Assembly: GCA_946406115.1 (NCBI GenBank)
Contig: OX291546.1
Span: 16,423,019-16,487,018, forward strand
Direction: 5' to 3'
DNA: 64,000 bases
Origin: Apoda limacodes
Taxonomy: Eukaryota > Arthropoda > Insecta > Lepidoptera > Limacodidae
The translations under genes and the position numbers were made by a program. Below, piece by piece: positions 1 through 59,222 of the stretch. The notes under the pieces were generated by a model. It saw only the letters and a list, made by a program, of their open reading frames with translations. It had not been told where the DNA came from and did not search any database. How positions within the stretch are numbered: the stretch's first letter is position 1; every line of letters starts with the position of its first letter.

Positions 1-738
1 TAGTTTAGTACAGTTCTCGCTCCTTACAGGGTTCCATTAAGGAATTAAAATATTTCACGACAGGGACTCCTTAAGGGTGCCAAAAGGTAGTTAAAATTTT
101 CTATGAAAATTCTAATTTCCTACGCTACGTTTGCCGCCGGTACTTAGAGAACTATGCATTCTATACTCTATGATCCAATACAATAAAAAATTCACTCATT
201 CTTATTCTTATGCTGACATTCATTCTTATGCCGACGTACTTAGGGCGAGTTGTAAGTTTCTCACAACTCGTCCATAAACCGAGTCAAAAGGTTAGCCCAA
301 CCTGGTATCCAGGTGTACCTGCCCGGACTTGCTACTTGTACATAGCTACGTAATTTAGACGCGTCGCGCCCCGCTCTGCTGCTATATGCCTAGTGCGGTC
401 TTACCTTAAATATACGGAACTCTTGGTGCGCAAGTCCGACTCGCACTTGACCCGTTTTTGACATCTCAAACTTATTGCAAAATCTAGTCCTTCCAAAAAA
501 TTAGGTCACTCCGTTAATTCGTGGCAGCGTAAACGAATAGTAGGTACCCCACGAAATCCCAGTAAAATCTATTCCCGTGAGATTATAAGGTCAGGATAAA
601 AAGTAGGTATGTTGTTCTCGCTTATCTTTGTTTGACGATTTTTGGAGGTCCAGTCCCACTGTACCCAAAGCGCAATCTGCAGCACTGAAGGGCTGTACTG
701 GAGTGGAGCACACGGTAGTTAGACGTGACGGGTAGCTA
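1..738. other. no gene recognised
   Basis: Mixed-composition sequence with no supported reading frame and no transporter exon on the minus strand. A 9-bp stem (CGAGTTGTA..CACAACTCG) lies near 244-268. Confidence 0.5.
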
Positions 739-883
739 TAAAGGTCCGTTTATATCTAAAGACATTGAGCGTGTCAGACAGTAGGTATAGTGTCTATTAA
801 CGTATTTATATCTATCGTTACACGGCCGCGCAGGCCCCGGAACGTCTGGCACGCTCAATGCCTGAAGATATAAACGGACCTTA
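739..883. repeat. short inverted-repeat element (MITE-like), 145 bp
   Basis: Positions 739-779 and 844-883 are imperfect inverted repeats of about 40 bp (both start TAA[A]GGTCCGTTTATATCT from the outside). The 64-bp centre is GC-rich at its right side. It looks like a small foldback transposon; no clear target duplication. Confidence 0.6.
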
Positions 884-1373
884 ACTTTCAACATCTCAAC
901 TTTTGCCACTGTTATGGTTACTTTGTAATGAAGCGTTCGGGACATTGATTTTGCTAAAGAAACGGTTTACGTGAATCCGTTAAAAAAAACCTTTTTCCAA
1001 GGGAACTCTCGATCGGTATAAAAGGCATCTCGTTTTTTTTTCTTTTTCTTACTACTGTCTACTGTTGTTGGCCGCAGATGGCCTTTACAACTACACGCAG
1101 ACTAACTTTTGCTACGGTGCTGCTTGCACTCTTCAGCGAAAAGTTGGGGCGGTTTGCGCAAGGGTGTCCTGGACACGAACCTCGGCTTGGGCAATCGCTC
1201 TTAAAAACTAAATTTGTATCTGACTAAAATTTACCGCCGTTTCGGAAAATAGAAAAGGCGTTCTGAAGAGAAGAAACGGCAAGAAACTCTTCAGCCCTCG
1301 CCTATTATTATTTAAATCTAACTAGTCGAAGCGCCCGGATATACTAGTGAACCTAGTACACCCGCGCGCTTGA

Positions 1374-1396
1374 GTGTGTGTGTGTGTGTGTGTGTG
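1374..1396. repeat. (TG)n microsatellite and adjacent 20-bp palindrome
   Basis: A (TG)n run at about 1374-1396 is followed by a perfect 20-bp GC palindrome at 1419-1438 (CGTCGCCGCC and its reverse complement). Confidence 0.8.
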
Positions 1397-1529
1397 AAAA
1401 TTAAACTGTCTAGTGTTCCGTCGCCGCCGGCGGCGACGTATTCTGTATATATTTGAGTAAGGAGTAAGTCCTAAGGCCCCCTCTATTGGGGGCGTAGTTA
1501 ATAGATTGCCTAATTAGGGGATTGAGGTG

Positions 1530-2341
1530 GAGGGCTGCCGACTCATAGTAGCGTTTAGACGCATCTTTGATGAAGGCTTTTATGGTCGGAAGCTCGAATC
1601 GCTATGGAGATCGATGTTACGCATATAGTACGGGGCGCCGACTGCGCCTCGCAAAAAGCGATTTTGTATGACTTGAAGGAAGTAGTGTTGGTGTGACCAA
1701 ACGCTACGCTCGCATATATGAGTATGGGCCGAATACAAGTTTTGTCAAGCGTCACCTTATTTCTAAGAGACATTTTACTGTACTTGTTTAACATTGGCTT
1801 AAGGCGACCGAGAACGAAGGCTGCTCGATCTCTTAATCTTTTAATGTGGGCTCTGAAATTAAGACGAGAGTCTAAAGTGACCCCTTGGTATTTGACCTTT
1901 TTAACCCACGGAATGGGTTTGTCATATAGGAGGACTGGGTGTGAGTTGCCTTGTGGCCTTCACCGATTTTTTGCCCCGGGCGAAGTGCACTGCTGCACTT
2001 TTCTCGGGGTAAACCTCGATTCTCCATTTCCGAAACCAATCGCCTAAGGCGTTGGCGGCAGACTGGAGGGCCAGGCTTATTCGACGGACGTGTCGGTGAG
2101 AACAGTAGAGCGCCGTATCGTCCGCGAAGAGCGCCACATTGACGTTAGAGGGACGAGGTATGTCGTTAGTGAACAGAGAATAGAGTAAAGGGGAAAGCAC
2201 GGAGCCCTGGGGGACACCTGCACCTATGGGGTGCAAGGCATCATGTGTCCCTCCGCATAATATATATATGCCAATCCCCACTTTGTATCGAGATCCTATA
2301 GGTATCTTTTCCCGTCCTAACAATCTGTGTGTCAAAATCAA
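1530..2341 (-). pseudogene. Jockey-like LINE reverse transcriptase fragment
   Basis: Minus-strand reading gives RT blocks GVPQGSVLSPLLYSLFTND and ALFADDTALYC (the catalytic F-A-D-D), then the thumb (GDWFRKWRIEVYPEKS) and, after a frame change near 1930, YQGVTLDSRLNFRAHI and a C-terminal region down to about 1530. This is the 3' half of a Jockey-clade non-LTR element. The 5' half is missing: upstream sequence past 2341 is unrelated. No tail or target duplication could be fixed. Dead copy. Confidence 0.85.
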
Positions 2342-3500
2342 TTAGGTTGCTTTGTACCTACAAAAATGTATAACAAACGAATAAATAAACAGACCTTTGC
2401 ATTTGTGTAAGTAACTACGAAATAAACGAAAATAATGATGTCTTATAGCCAAGTAGGTACTCGAATGCACCCTGAAATTGACCCTGAATGATAAATTAGA
2501 ATACCTACGTAGAGAAGTTCAGAGAACGATACCTACCTACAGTTTAATAATATTTTCAGTTGATTATTTCAAAAGGTACAAAATGTTTGTTTGCATTTTT
2601 TACAAACCTAGTTTACTTTAATATCCACAATATTTTTAATAACCGGTCAAGTGCGATTCAGACCGAAGCCGCGCACCGAACGTTCCTTACAAATTTGTTA
2701 GGTATTTTTTGTGATGTAGGCACCTAACTATAAATTTACGGTTTCAGTTTTTTCCATTTATGTGTACTATAATAAGTAATTGCTTCTCGCCAAATCTCAT
2801 GTTTCTAGGTCAACGGAAAGGTTGGTACCTAGGTTTTTTTTTTGTGTCAAAATACCTTATGCAGAATATATAGGTATACATATATAGACAGACACACAGA
2901 CAACGAATTGATCTTAAAAATCGGAAAAGGTTACAGGGATGGGGAAGGGAAGGTAAACACATCGGCAGCTTTTCCACTCCAGTCCTGTAAGTACAATCCG
3001 CGGTGCGGGAGTCCGACTTTGTACCTACCTATTTACTTAACCGACGCATTATTAAACACACCGCACGTTTAAGGCAGTACACTCCACTAGAGGGTAACTT
3101 TGGTTGCTCAATACATAAAATCTATGCAGTATTTTTAAACGTAATGTGCATTTTTTATACAATGATAATGTCTTTAACGGATGTTCGAAAAAAATTTGTA
3201 AAAATATGTCATTTTTGTGTCTAAATAAAGTAGCAAAATCAACAATTTTTCATTGATCGAGCCCTGTTTGGTTGGTTATAATTATAACAACAAAAACACG
3301 GTATTTCATTAAATTCGATTAAAATCATATAATAACCAAATAGTATACTAATGATGTTCGTTAACTATTTTTCAATAAAGTGACCTATAGATTTTTATAA
3401 TAAATTATTTAAATCAGCGAAATTTTGCCAGTTTTTCCCATACAAATTAATATGGCGGAACTACTAGAACAACAACAACAACAACTAGAATATATACTAT
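2342..3500. other. no gene recognised
   Basis: AT-rich, with the short repeat fragment at 2642 and a (CAA)n stretch near 3467-3485. No frame with coding character. Confidence 0.5.
2642..2700 (+). repeat. fragment of GGCCAAGTGCGAG-family repeat
   Basis: ACCGGTCAAGTGCGATTCAG followed by GCGCACCGAACGTTCC is a diverged start of the repeat seen in full at 48960-49460 and 63480-64000. Confidence 0.5.
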
Positions 3501-3501
3501 A

Positions 3502-3800
3502 CTAGATTTTGCCAGCGGCTCCGCTCGCACTAAATTTGGTTATCGGCGTGGGATTCTTACGTCAATTCCTTGATTTTACTAAAGGAGTTTGTTATAGCAA
3601 GGTTCGTTCGTGAAATTCGGTTATAGTTACTCCCGCGAGAGCTGTTGAATTTTCTGGTATAGAAAATAGCCTATGTCCTATTCCAGGACCTAGCCTATAT
3701 GTATGCCAAGTTTCACCACGATCCGTCCATTGGTTGAAGCGTGATTGAGTAACAAACAAACAAACATCGAAACTTTATATTTATTATAATATTAATGGGA
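3502..3800 (+). repeat. lepidopteran short repeat (GCCAGCGGCTCCGC family), copy 1
   Basis: Contains TTGCCAGCGGCTCCGCTCGC, TTGGTTATCGGCGTGGGATT, AGCCTATGTCC and TTGAAGCGTGATTGAGTAAC then AATATTAATGGGAT. This standard lepidopteran repeat recurs at 3820-4134, 55427-55660, 55680-55890 and 57400-57545 (+) and in pieces at 6880-7020 and 26690-26755 (-). Confidence 0.75.
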
Positions 3801-3819
3801 TAGCTGGTAAGTAATTAAT

Positions 3820-4134
3820 GAGTTTTGCCAGCTCTACCCGCCCAAATTGGTTATCGGCGTGCGATTCTTAAGTCAACTCGTTAACTATATACCTACTCGT
3901 ACTAATGAAGTTTGCTATAGCAAGCTATAGTTCGTTTAACTCTGTTATAGTTATTCCCGCAGGAACTTTTGAATTTTTCGGGATAAAAAGTAGCCTATAT
4001 GCTATTCCAGGACCTAAACTATATGTTTGCCAAGTTTTATCCTGATCCGTCCAGTGGTTGGAGCGTGATTGAGTAACAAACATCCATCCATACAGACAAA
4101 CTTTCACATTTCATTTTAGTAATAATATTATTAG
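3820..4134 (+). repeat. GCCAGCGGCTCCGC-family repeat, copy 2
   Basis: Second tandemly placed copy, with TTGGTTATCGGCGTGCGATT, GATAAAAAGTAGCCTATATG and GGAGCGTGATTGAGTAACAA, ending AATATTATTAGGATG. Diverged from copy 1. Confidence 0.75.
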
Positions 4135-4589
4135 GATGTGTCGTCGCAAATTGAAGAAGTAGATTTTGTCTAAATTATTTCGATCATTACATGCATAAAC
4201 TATCGCTTGAAACTTATTATTGATCTCCTATACCTAACAAGCATGGTGATAACGTCATCAGTGGAGTGTAAACCGGACTCGGAATCTATTTGCAATTTGG
4301 GTAAACTAAAATGACCTTGACCCGCGTCTTTCGCTTTGTTAGTCTATGCAACATATACATAAATATGTATAATATTGCTCATCGTAAATTTGGAATTTTG
4401 TATATTTTAGGTTTAATCAGTATCGTGATTTGAAAACCAGTTAAAGAATGTGACAATAAAGGTAATCATGTTAGTTTTTTAATGATTTACGATTAAATTA
4501 CCAGAAAAACATTAAGTGAAGTTAGGTTATATTATAGGAGTCAGGTTTACTGCCTTAATAATGCGCAAACATTACGAGAAATTTCCGAA

Positions 4590-4800
4590 AATAAAATTCT
4601 AGTGCGCGCCAGAGGCGCACTCCATGCATACATTTTGTACTCAACCCCGCAGACTGTAAGAAATTTCTCGCGTCGCGTCGACCGCTCGGTGCCGATGCAC
4701 GCCGGATCGCACCTGTGCCGGACGCGAGAATTATTTCTTGAGAGGCGCGCCGGCCATACATTTTGTACTAGACCCCGCAGACTTTCGGAAATTCGTATCA
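4590..4800. repeat. GC-rich duplicated segment with palindromes
   Basis: The phrase CATTTTGTACT..ACCCCGCAGACT occurs at about 4630 and 4757, 127 bp apart. Between them lie GTGCGCGCCAGAGGCGCAC (imperfect palindrome) and GAGAGGCGCGCCGGCC. A related fragment (TTCTCGCAGACATTTTGTAC) is at 37393-37412. Unclassified repeat. Confidence 0.5.
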
Positions 4801-4834
4801 GTCTGAAAGACAGTTTTCATTTATAATATTTTAA

Positions 4835-4990
4835 GCCCCATAGCTTACTGGGTAGTGACCCGACTGTTTATTCGAGAGGCATGGGTTCGATTCCCGCACC
4901 AGACTATCATTTGTTATTATTATATACATATATTACACGAGGCAACACGAATTTGGTGCCTGAGTTCTGTGTACCCGATTATCATTTCTT
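4835..4990 (+). repeat. tRNA-derived SINE with intact pol III boxes
   Basis: A box TAGCTTACTGG at 4841-4851 and B box GGTTCGATTCC at 4884-4894 both match the pol III consensus; spacing of 32 bases between them is tRNA-like. It is not a tRNA gene, since no cloverleaf or CCA-side acceptor pairing is evident, and AT-rich sequence follows. Confidence 0.6.
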
Positions 4991-5593
4991 ATAACAAATT
5001 TATACAAGGAATAATATTTTTATCTCATAAAGTTTGCTTATTAAAGCATAACTCTACTCTAAGCATTTGGCAAAATCGTGTATTTTTATTCATCATCGTA
5101 TTAAGTACAAAAGCAAACTTTTTTTTTATTAATTGAGTTTTTGGTTATTTTTTAATGTAAAAAATCAGACAGTAGTCATTAAATAACAAACACAAAATAA
5201 AAGTTTCTTTTTTGTTGACTTGTGTTATATATAAAATATATGTCCAAAAATATTTATTATTAGTAGGTAGAGTACTACATCTGTCTATTTCAGCTCAATC
5301 GAATGCTCCGTTGCGGAGTAATTAAGTGACAAACAAACAATCCTAATAACTTTCACATTTATAATAATTTGTAGAATAGAAACTATAGTGCCAGTAACAA
5401 TAACGCGTTGTCTGTCATTCATTACGTTGTGCGTGCGTGAAGACGAGAGACGTATAACGTAGCGGCGCGGTAAGACACAACTGGATACCTAATCGTCGAC
5501 CGGACCAGTGTGCGGGGTCGGCCCTGCGCGCGCGAGAATTCTTCTATCGGACATTTCTCGCAATGTGGTGGGTCTAATTGCTCTGATCTTATT

Positions 5594-6001
5594 ATGCGCA
5601 CCGAATGCGGTACCATCAGCGTTGCCAACTTAGTGGTTTCACCACTAGATCTGGTGGTTTGGGACCCCCTGCTGGTGGGCAAAATGTGTATCTGTTGGCT
5701 AGTTGATTTTTAGTGGGCAATTTTAGGTTGATAGTTATCAAAAACAAAGAAAAATTTTGCTCAATAAAGACAATATTGTACTCGGTAAGTATAGTTACCT
5801 ACTCATAACATATAGGAAAAGGAAAATTTACTATCATTGAATATTGACTCAATATTCCTTTATTTTTTATAAAAACTAACTTTTCATACAAATTTATAAT
5901 TTAGTGGTTTGTTTTAGTGGTTACATACTATACACTAAAAAATGCGGTGGTTTTCTGGTCAAAAGTTTTCTGGCAACACTGGGTACCATATTCCGCACAG
6001 A
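5594..6001. repeat. MITE-like element with imperfect inverted ends
   Basis: Left end ATGCGGTACCATCAGCGTTGCC (5603-5624) is approximately the reverse complement of TGGCAACACTGGGTACCATATTC (5971-5993). The interior has repeated TTAGTGGTTT phrases. No coding content. Confidence 0.4.
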
Positions 6002-6299
6002 CTACAGGCAAGGTGAATTTTTGGTCAATAGAGAATGAGCGATGCGCGTAAAGATTACCTACTTCATTACCTACTCGTTAACAAACCATAGCTTGATGAC
6101 CAAACGCTAGGCGAGCAGAGCCGCGGGTAGGTGCTAGTATAAAATAACAAAATGTATCTATATCTATATTTATCTATGCTATCTATAATTCAAGGTACGA
6201 ATCGAACTGTATAAGGCTGTTATGCTATTAAAAAATGACGTGGGCGATAATATTGCAACATAATTTGGTACATATGTCGTTTGTGACCTAACTAAGAAC

Positions 6300-6550
6300 A
6301 GTTAACGTCATCTGTTATTTTCTCTTCGAAAACTTTTGGCATATTGTCTTCATATTACACGCTAGAACTAAAACAGTTGACGGCATAGATAAATCTATGG
6401 TTGTCGATGTATAGCGCCATCTATTTTTTTTCTTAGAAAAACTTCTGGCATCTGATTCCTATAAGTCTACGGCTGACGGTGTAAAACGCCATCTATTTTT
6501 TTCCTTAGTAAAACTTCTGGCATCTTGTCTTCATAATAAACGCTAGATAT
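6300..6550 (+). repeat. degenerate tandem repeat, three units of 73-107 bp
   Basis: Units begin near 6308, 6415 and 6488 with CGTCATCTG/CGCCATCTA and share AAAACTTCTGGCAT. They diverge by small indels. No gene. Confidence 0.55.
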
Positions 6551-6796
6551 CAGAAATGCATGTGTGTGCGTGTGTTTTATTTGTCTAACGAATAATTTAA
6601 GGACACAGAATTGTCGCAGACCTTAAAAGAAACGTTGCTTCTACGAAGTTTCATAAAATACTTTGTATACCAAAACAACCATAACTTCTCGAAATGTATC
6701 ATATAAATGAAAATACCGATATACTCCTACTTAGGGGGTTGCAGGCTTTCAAATTACCACCCCAAATTAACCTGTCCCAAACCATGCCTTTTACAT

Positions 6797-6797
<1 letters not shown>

Positions 6798-6830
<33 letters not shown>
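6798..6830. repeat. (AT)n microsatellite
   Basis: Uninterrupted ATATAT run of about 30 bases. Other AT runs are at 48546-48566 and 54696-54713. Confidence 0.9.
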
Positions 6831-6831
<1 letters not shown>

Positions 6832-6879
6832 TTAATCCAATTTGCTAAAATTGGGAATGGAAATAACCTGAATGAACAC

Positions 6880-55261
<48,382 letters not shown>

Positions 55262-55380
55262 CTGCTTTATTTCGGTGACAGTAAAATTTTCTACAATTTT
55301 TTATATCAATATAAAAGGTTCAAATCATAATACAATATTTACGACACACGTTCACGCCATAAACGAAACAACTAACTCAC

Positions 55381-55420
55381 CTCCATATTAGTCATTCCTA
55401 CATCTGCCTTTATCCTCGCA
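55381..55420 (-). other. possible 5' UTR exon end with upstream ATGs
   Basis: On the minus strand a strong donor (GTGAGT at 55380-55375) follows two nearby ATG codons, ATGACTAATATGGAG. Joined to the acceptor at 55264-55262 this would form a 5' leader spliced just before the start codon. The ATGs are out of frame with the transporter, so they would be upstream start codons rather than an N-terminal extension. The 5' limit is not visible. This is inference from splice motifs only. Confidence 0.3.
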
Positions 55421-55426
55421 TATGGA

Positions 55427-55890
55427 ATTACTAGCTTTTGTCAGCGGAACGGTCCACCCTAAATTTGGTTATCGGCGTGGGATTTGTACAGAAACTCCTT
55501 GACTATAATAAAAAAGTTTGTTCGTGGAATTCAGTAATAGTTATTCCCGCGGAAACTTTTAAATTTTCTGGGATGAAAAATAGCCAATGTTCTTCCCTGG
55601 GACTCATAGTATCTCCATATAGAATTTCAGCTGAATCAGTTCAGCGGTTCCTGATCTAATCTTCTATATTAAACTATATAGTTCGTCTACGTGGAATTTG
55701 GTATTATAGTCATTCCTGCAGGAATTCTTGAATTTTCCGGGATAAAAATTAGCCTTTATCCTTCTCCGTCTCTTTACCTATCCCTGTGCCAATTTTAGTT
55801 CAATTGTATTTACCGTTGTGACGCATAGAAAGGACAAAAAAACAACTTACTTTCACATTCATAATTAATATTATATGGATGTTTTACGCA
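55427..55890 (+). repeat. GCCAGCGGCTCCGC-family repeats, two partial copies
   Basis: First copy 55427-55660 (TTGGTTATCGGCGTGGGATT, GGATGAAAAATAGCC); second 55680-55890 begins inside the element (GAATTTTCCGGGATAAAA) and ends AATATTATATGGAT. They lie just upstream of the transporter start, so its promoter must lie among or between repeats. Confidence 0.7.
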
Positions 55891-56109
55891 GACCGACAAA
55901 CCGCTAACAATTTTTATATTCAAATTAAATCTTGACCAGCAGGAACTCGTTTTCGAGCAAAATATGTAGATTCCTAATAGTCTTAAAGTTTGAATAAAAA
56001 CTTGGTAGATTTCTTTTTTATTAAGTAATCATGATTGTAACACATAGATAAAGGTTACCACACACGAGACAGGTAATATTGTATTTTAGCGATCGTTTTG
56101 CTTGGTGTT

Positions 56110-56420
56110 TGTCACGGTATGTGTGTACATAGCACCGTCTGGTCCCAAACTAAGCAAAGTTTGTGCTATGAATACCAGACAACGGATAGAAATACATAAT
56201 TATATATACATATATATACTTTTTTTTGTAAATACATACATATTGTACATATAAAACAGCCAGTCTCAAGACAAACACAAATAATTAATGTTTGCCTTGT
56301 GCCCGCACTAATCGACCGTTGATCAAACCCACGCTTCTTGATTCAGCAGTCGGTTCATTACTTACTAAGCACGTGAGCGCTATACAGTCATTGATTTAAC
56401 TAGAACTACAGTTAGCCTAT
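56110..56420 (-). repeat. tRNA-headed SINE, copy 3
   Basis: Reverse complement contains GTGGGTTTGATCAACGGTCG in the head, then TTGTCTTGAGACTGG, ATCCGTTGTCTGGTATTC and TTTGGGACCAGACGG. Same family as copies 1 and 2, opposite orientation. Confidence 0.65.
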
Positions 56421-57395
56421 TAGCTGCGCACAACCCGCATGGCCGGGTTTGAATTGGCCGATAGCAAAATCGGTGAGCTTATTATGTCTTTTAATTAAAT
56501 ATCAATGAATGGGGCCACGCAAAACTCCTGATTTTTTATCGCCTTACAGTTCATACTTCTTAATTTAACTGTTTCCTTTAATACGTTACAGAGAAATAAT
56601 TGGGCCGATGCTCGGATTCTTATTTTAGTACAAAACCCTTATGTCGATAAATATTGATAGATTTCACCGTTTTAGGAACATTATCCCCTAGAGGTCAAAA
56701 TAGAAGATTATAATATTTATTTCTATGTGTTTGTAGGTAAAACCTTAAGAGCTTTCTTTAAGGAAGACTTATTTCTAATGTACGCGTCCCGTAACTTTCT
56801 GCGCGATAGAGGCACCACTGTGAATGAGATATACAAAGAATATACTATTTTGAATTATAGTTCCGCATTCATTTCACTACGTACAAAGTTAAATTGGGCG
56901 TAATCTAGTTGATAATTCAACATTCAAAGGTAATTGTTGGCCTGTAATTTCACGGGCTACCACATGCCGCCGCTCCAATTTGCGCTGGAGTGCTAGTGCT
57001 ACAGGCCCACATGCACCGCGCCTTTGTGTTTACCGACACGTGGTGAATTTCACGAGCCGTTACAGGGAAGCCTTTGCTAGCTCAGATGCCGGCTCAACTT
57101 CAACGGCGCCTTGGCGTGAGCTACTGGCACCTAGTCCGTGTGATCTCAGGCAGTCAGAATAAAAGCTACCATAACAGGTGCGATGAGAATTCTTACATTG
57201 TATGCATTTCGCCACTGGATTTTTGACATTCTGAAGCAGAAGAAAAATACTTATTTTGACGTTTTAATTATCATAGTACCGAACCTTATAAACGTTTACA
57301 GTTCGGCTATAAATTTAGCATATATTTTGTCTGACTATCCGTCCATTTTGAACAGATTCTAGGTATATATCTGACTTTTTATTCTAGGTATATAT
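56420..57395. other. no gene recognised upstream of the transporter
   Basis: Contains a GC-rich block (56940-57175) with TGTAATTTCACGGGCTACCA and a related phrase near 57050 in partly inverse orientation. No coding frame with recognisable similarity. No clear transporter promoter can be assigned. Confidence 0.4.
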
Positions 57396-57545
57396 TAGAC
57401 TTTGACAGCGGCTCCGCCCGCCCTAAATTTGGTTATCGGCGTGGAATTTTTCCGATTCCGATCCCTCCAGTGGTTGAAGCGTGAAAGAGTACAAACATCC
57501 ATACATTATTACAAACTTTCACATTTACAATATTAGTAGGATATC
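57395..57545 (+). repeat. GCCAGCGGCTCCGC-family repeat, internally deleted
   Basis: GACAGCGGCTCCGCCCGCCC, TTGGTTATCGGCGTGG, then directly GGTTGAAGCGTGAAAGAGTA and AATATTAGTAGGAT. The middle third is missing. Confidence 0.7.
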
Positions 57546-57599
57546 AATCCTAGTCGATGAGAACGTTGCTCTTCGGTTTCGTTTAATAAACAGTCGTGT

Positions 57600-58790
57600 A
57601 TTAAATGAAGCCAATTAGACACGACCTGGTCAGTGATCGTCAATATGGCTTTCGCCTCGGTCGCTCGACTGGTGACCTTATTTTGTATCTCACACACCGA
57701 TGGGCACTAGCAATTGGGGAGCATTGGCATGCAGCCTGGACATAGCGAAGGCCTTCAAGTTGCCATCTTACGGGATGCCCGAGAGTTTGTGCAAATGGGT
57801 GGCTAGCTTTTTGTCCAACAGCCGCATACGAACCGTAGTTGACGGTAGTTGCTCTGATAGCATGGTCATTAATGCTGGTGTCCCGCAAGGCTCTGTGCTG
57901 TCTCCTACGCTGTTTTTACTGCATATCAATAACATGTTGGACATCAACAACATGCATTGCTATGGAGATGACAGTACTGGAGACCTTAATAACACGGGTC
58001 GTGCAAACATCCCTCGTTCCGTTGTGAAGGAAAACCACGGAGAACTTGGGTCTCAAATCGAGACCACACTGTCCGATTCAACCCTACAAAGACACAAGTC
58101 GGAGTGTTCACCGCTAAGAAAACCCCATTCACTTTAGAACAATTCCAGAACAGTCCCCTCTCCATCTCCAAGAGCATTGGGATCCTTGGTGTCGACATCT
58201 CCAGCGATGTTCAGTTCCGAGATCATTTACAAGATAAGGTGAAGTTCGGCCCCATATGGAGTACTGCTGCCATCTCTGGGCAGGTGCACCCGGATACCAG
58301 CTTGGACTTTTTGGCTTAGTTCAACGACGGGCTATGAGAATTGTCAACGATCCCAAACTCACTTGCCGTATCGAACCTTTAAGTCTGAGGAGAGGCTTTG
58401 CCTCCCTGTGTGTGTTCTACCGCTTGTACAATGAGATGTGTTCTGAGGAATTGTTCGAAATGATGCCCACGGCTACTTTCTAACATCGTACCGCTCGTCA
58501 TCGGCAGGGAATTCATTCTCACACTTTAGAACCGAAATAGACGCGTACATTGCGGTTTCAGAGAAACTCCCTCCCGCGAACGCTTGGGTTGTGGAATGAG
58601 CTCCCTGCCAAGGTTTTCTCTTAGGACTACAGTATGGGGTTCTTCAAGAAAGAAGTTATTGCATTTTTGAAGGGTCGGCAACGCGCGAGTGATACTTCTG
58701 GTGTTGCAAGCGTCCATAGTCCACGGTGACCGCTTACCATCAGGCGGACCGTGTGCTTGTTTGCCACTTAAGAATATTACTGGTTGGTTT
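57600..58790 (+). pseudogene. non-LTR retrotransposon RT fragment, broken
   Basis: Plus-strand frames read RQYGFRLGRSTGDLILYLTH, LDIAKAF, then INAGVPQGSVLSPTLFLLHI, and the catalytic box degraded to CYGDDST. Later frames give GILGVDISSDVQFRDHLQDK, QRRAMRIVNDPKLTCRIEPL, GLWNELPAKVFS and GFFKKEVIAFLKGRQR, with the 3' end ACCATCAGGCGGACCGTGTG, a common lepidopteran LINE end. At least three frame changes. Flanked by a similar 35-bp direct repeat (see findings). Confidence 0.85.
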
Positions 58791-58804
58791 AGTTTGATGA
58801 ACGC

Positions 58805-59222
58805 TCGTATATCTAAGCGAATCGATAGAACGTATCTCTTCGGTTTCGTTTGATAAACGCTAAAGGAATTATTAACAATGTCCTGTGGGTCTGCGCCTCT
58901 AGAAAAAATATCTACAGTATTGAAAAGCCCGAGCGTAAAATAGCAAGAAATGCTTGGCGTAAGCTTTTTTATTTCCTTAATACGATTGCCTATGTCAGCA
59001 GGTACCTTGACAGGTTTTGCCTTGATCCATCCTAAGACAATTTGAGAATCGCAAAAGAAATTAATAGTAGCTACATTTAATGTAAAGTACACGTGATGTA
59101 TAAGTTTGGCTAGAAATAATGCACCATTGAGTTCCAACTTAGGAATGTTCAATTTTGAGTTTAAAGCTTTGATTCTTGACTTTGAACAAAGTAAGTTGAT
59201 CTGAACTCCGTCTATGCTTTTG
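58805..59222 (-). pseudogene. BEL/Pao RNase H part, right piece of a split element
   Basis: Minus-strand reading: INLLCSKSRIKALNSKLNIP, KLELNGALFLAKLIHHVYFT, NFFCDSQIVLGWIKAK, NTVDIFSRGADPQDIVN. This is Pao RNase H. Its upstream half is at 61948-62430, separated by the LINE. Confidence 0.85.

Noticed and set aside
1016..1030. TATA-box-like GTATAAAAGG
   Set aside because: No initiator, gene or LTR structure follows; TATAAA occurs by chance often in AT-rich DNA.
4841..4910. possible tRNA gene
   Set aside because: A and B boxes are present but acceptor and anticodon stems do not pair, and a SINE-like body follows.
57700..58137. 145-codon frame as an independent gene
   Set aside because: It holds RT motifs and is part of the broken LINE 57600-58790.
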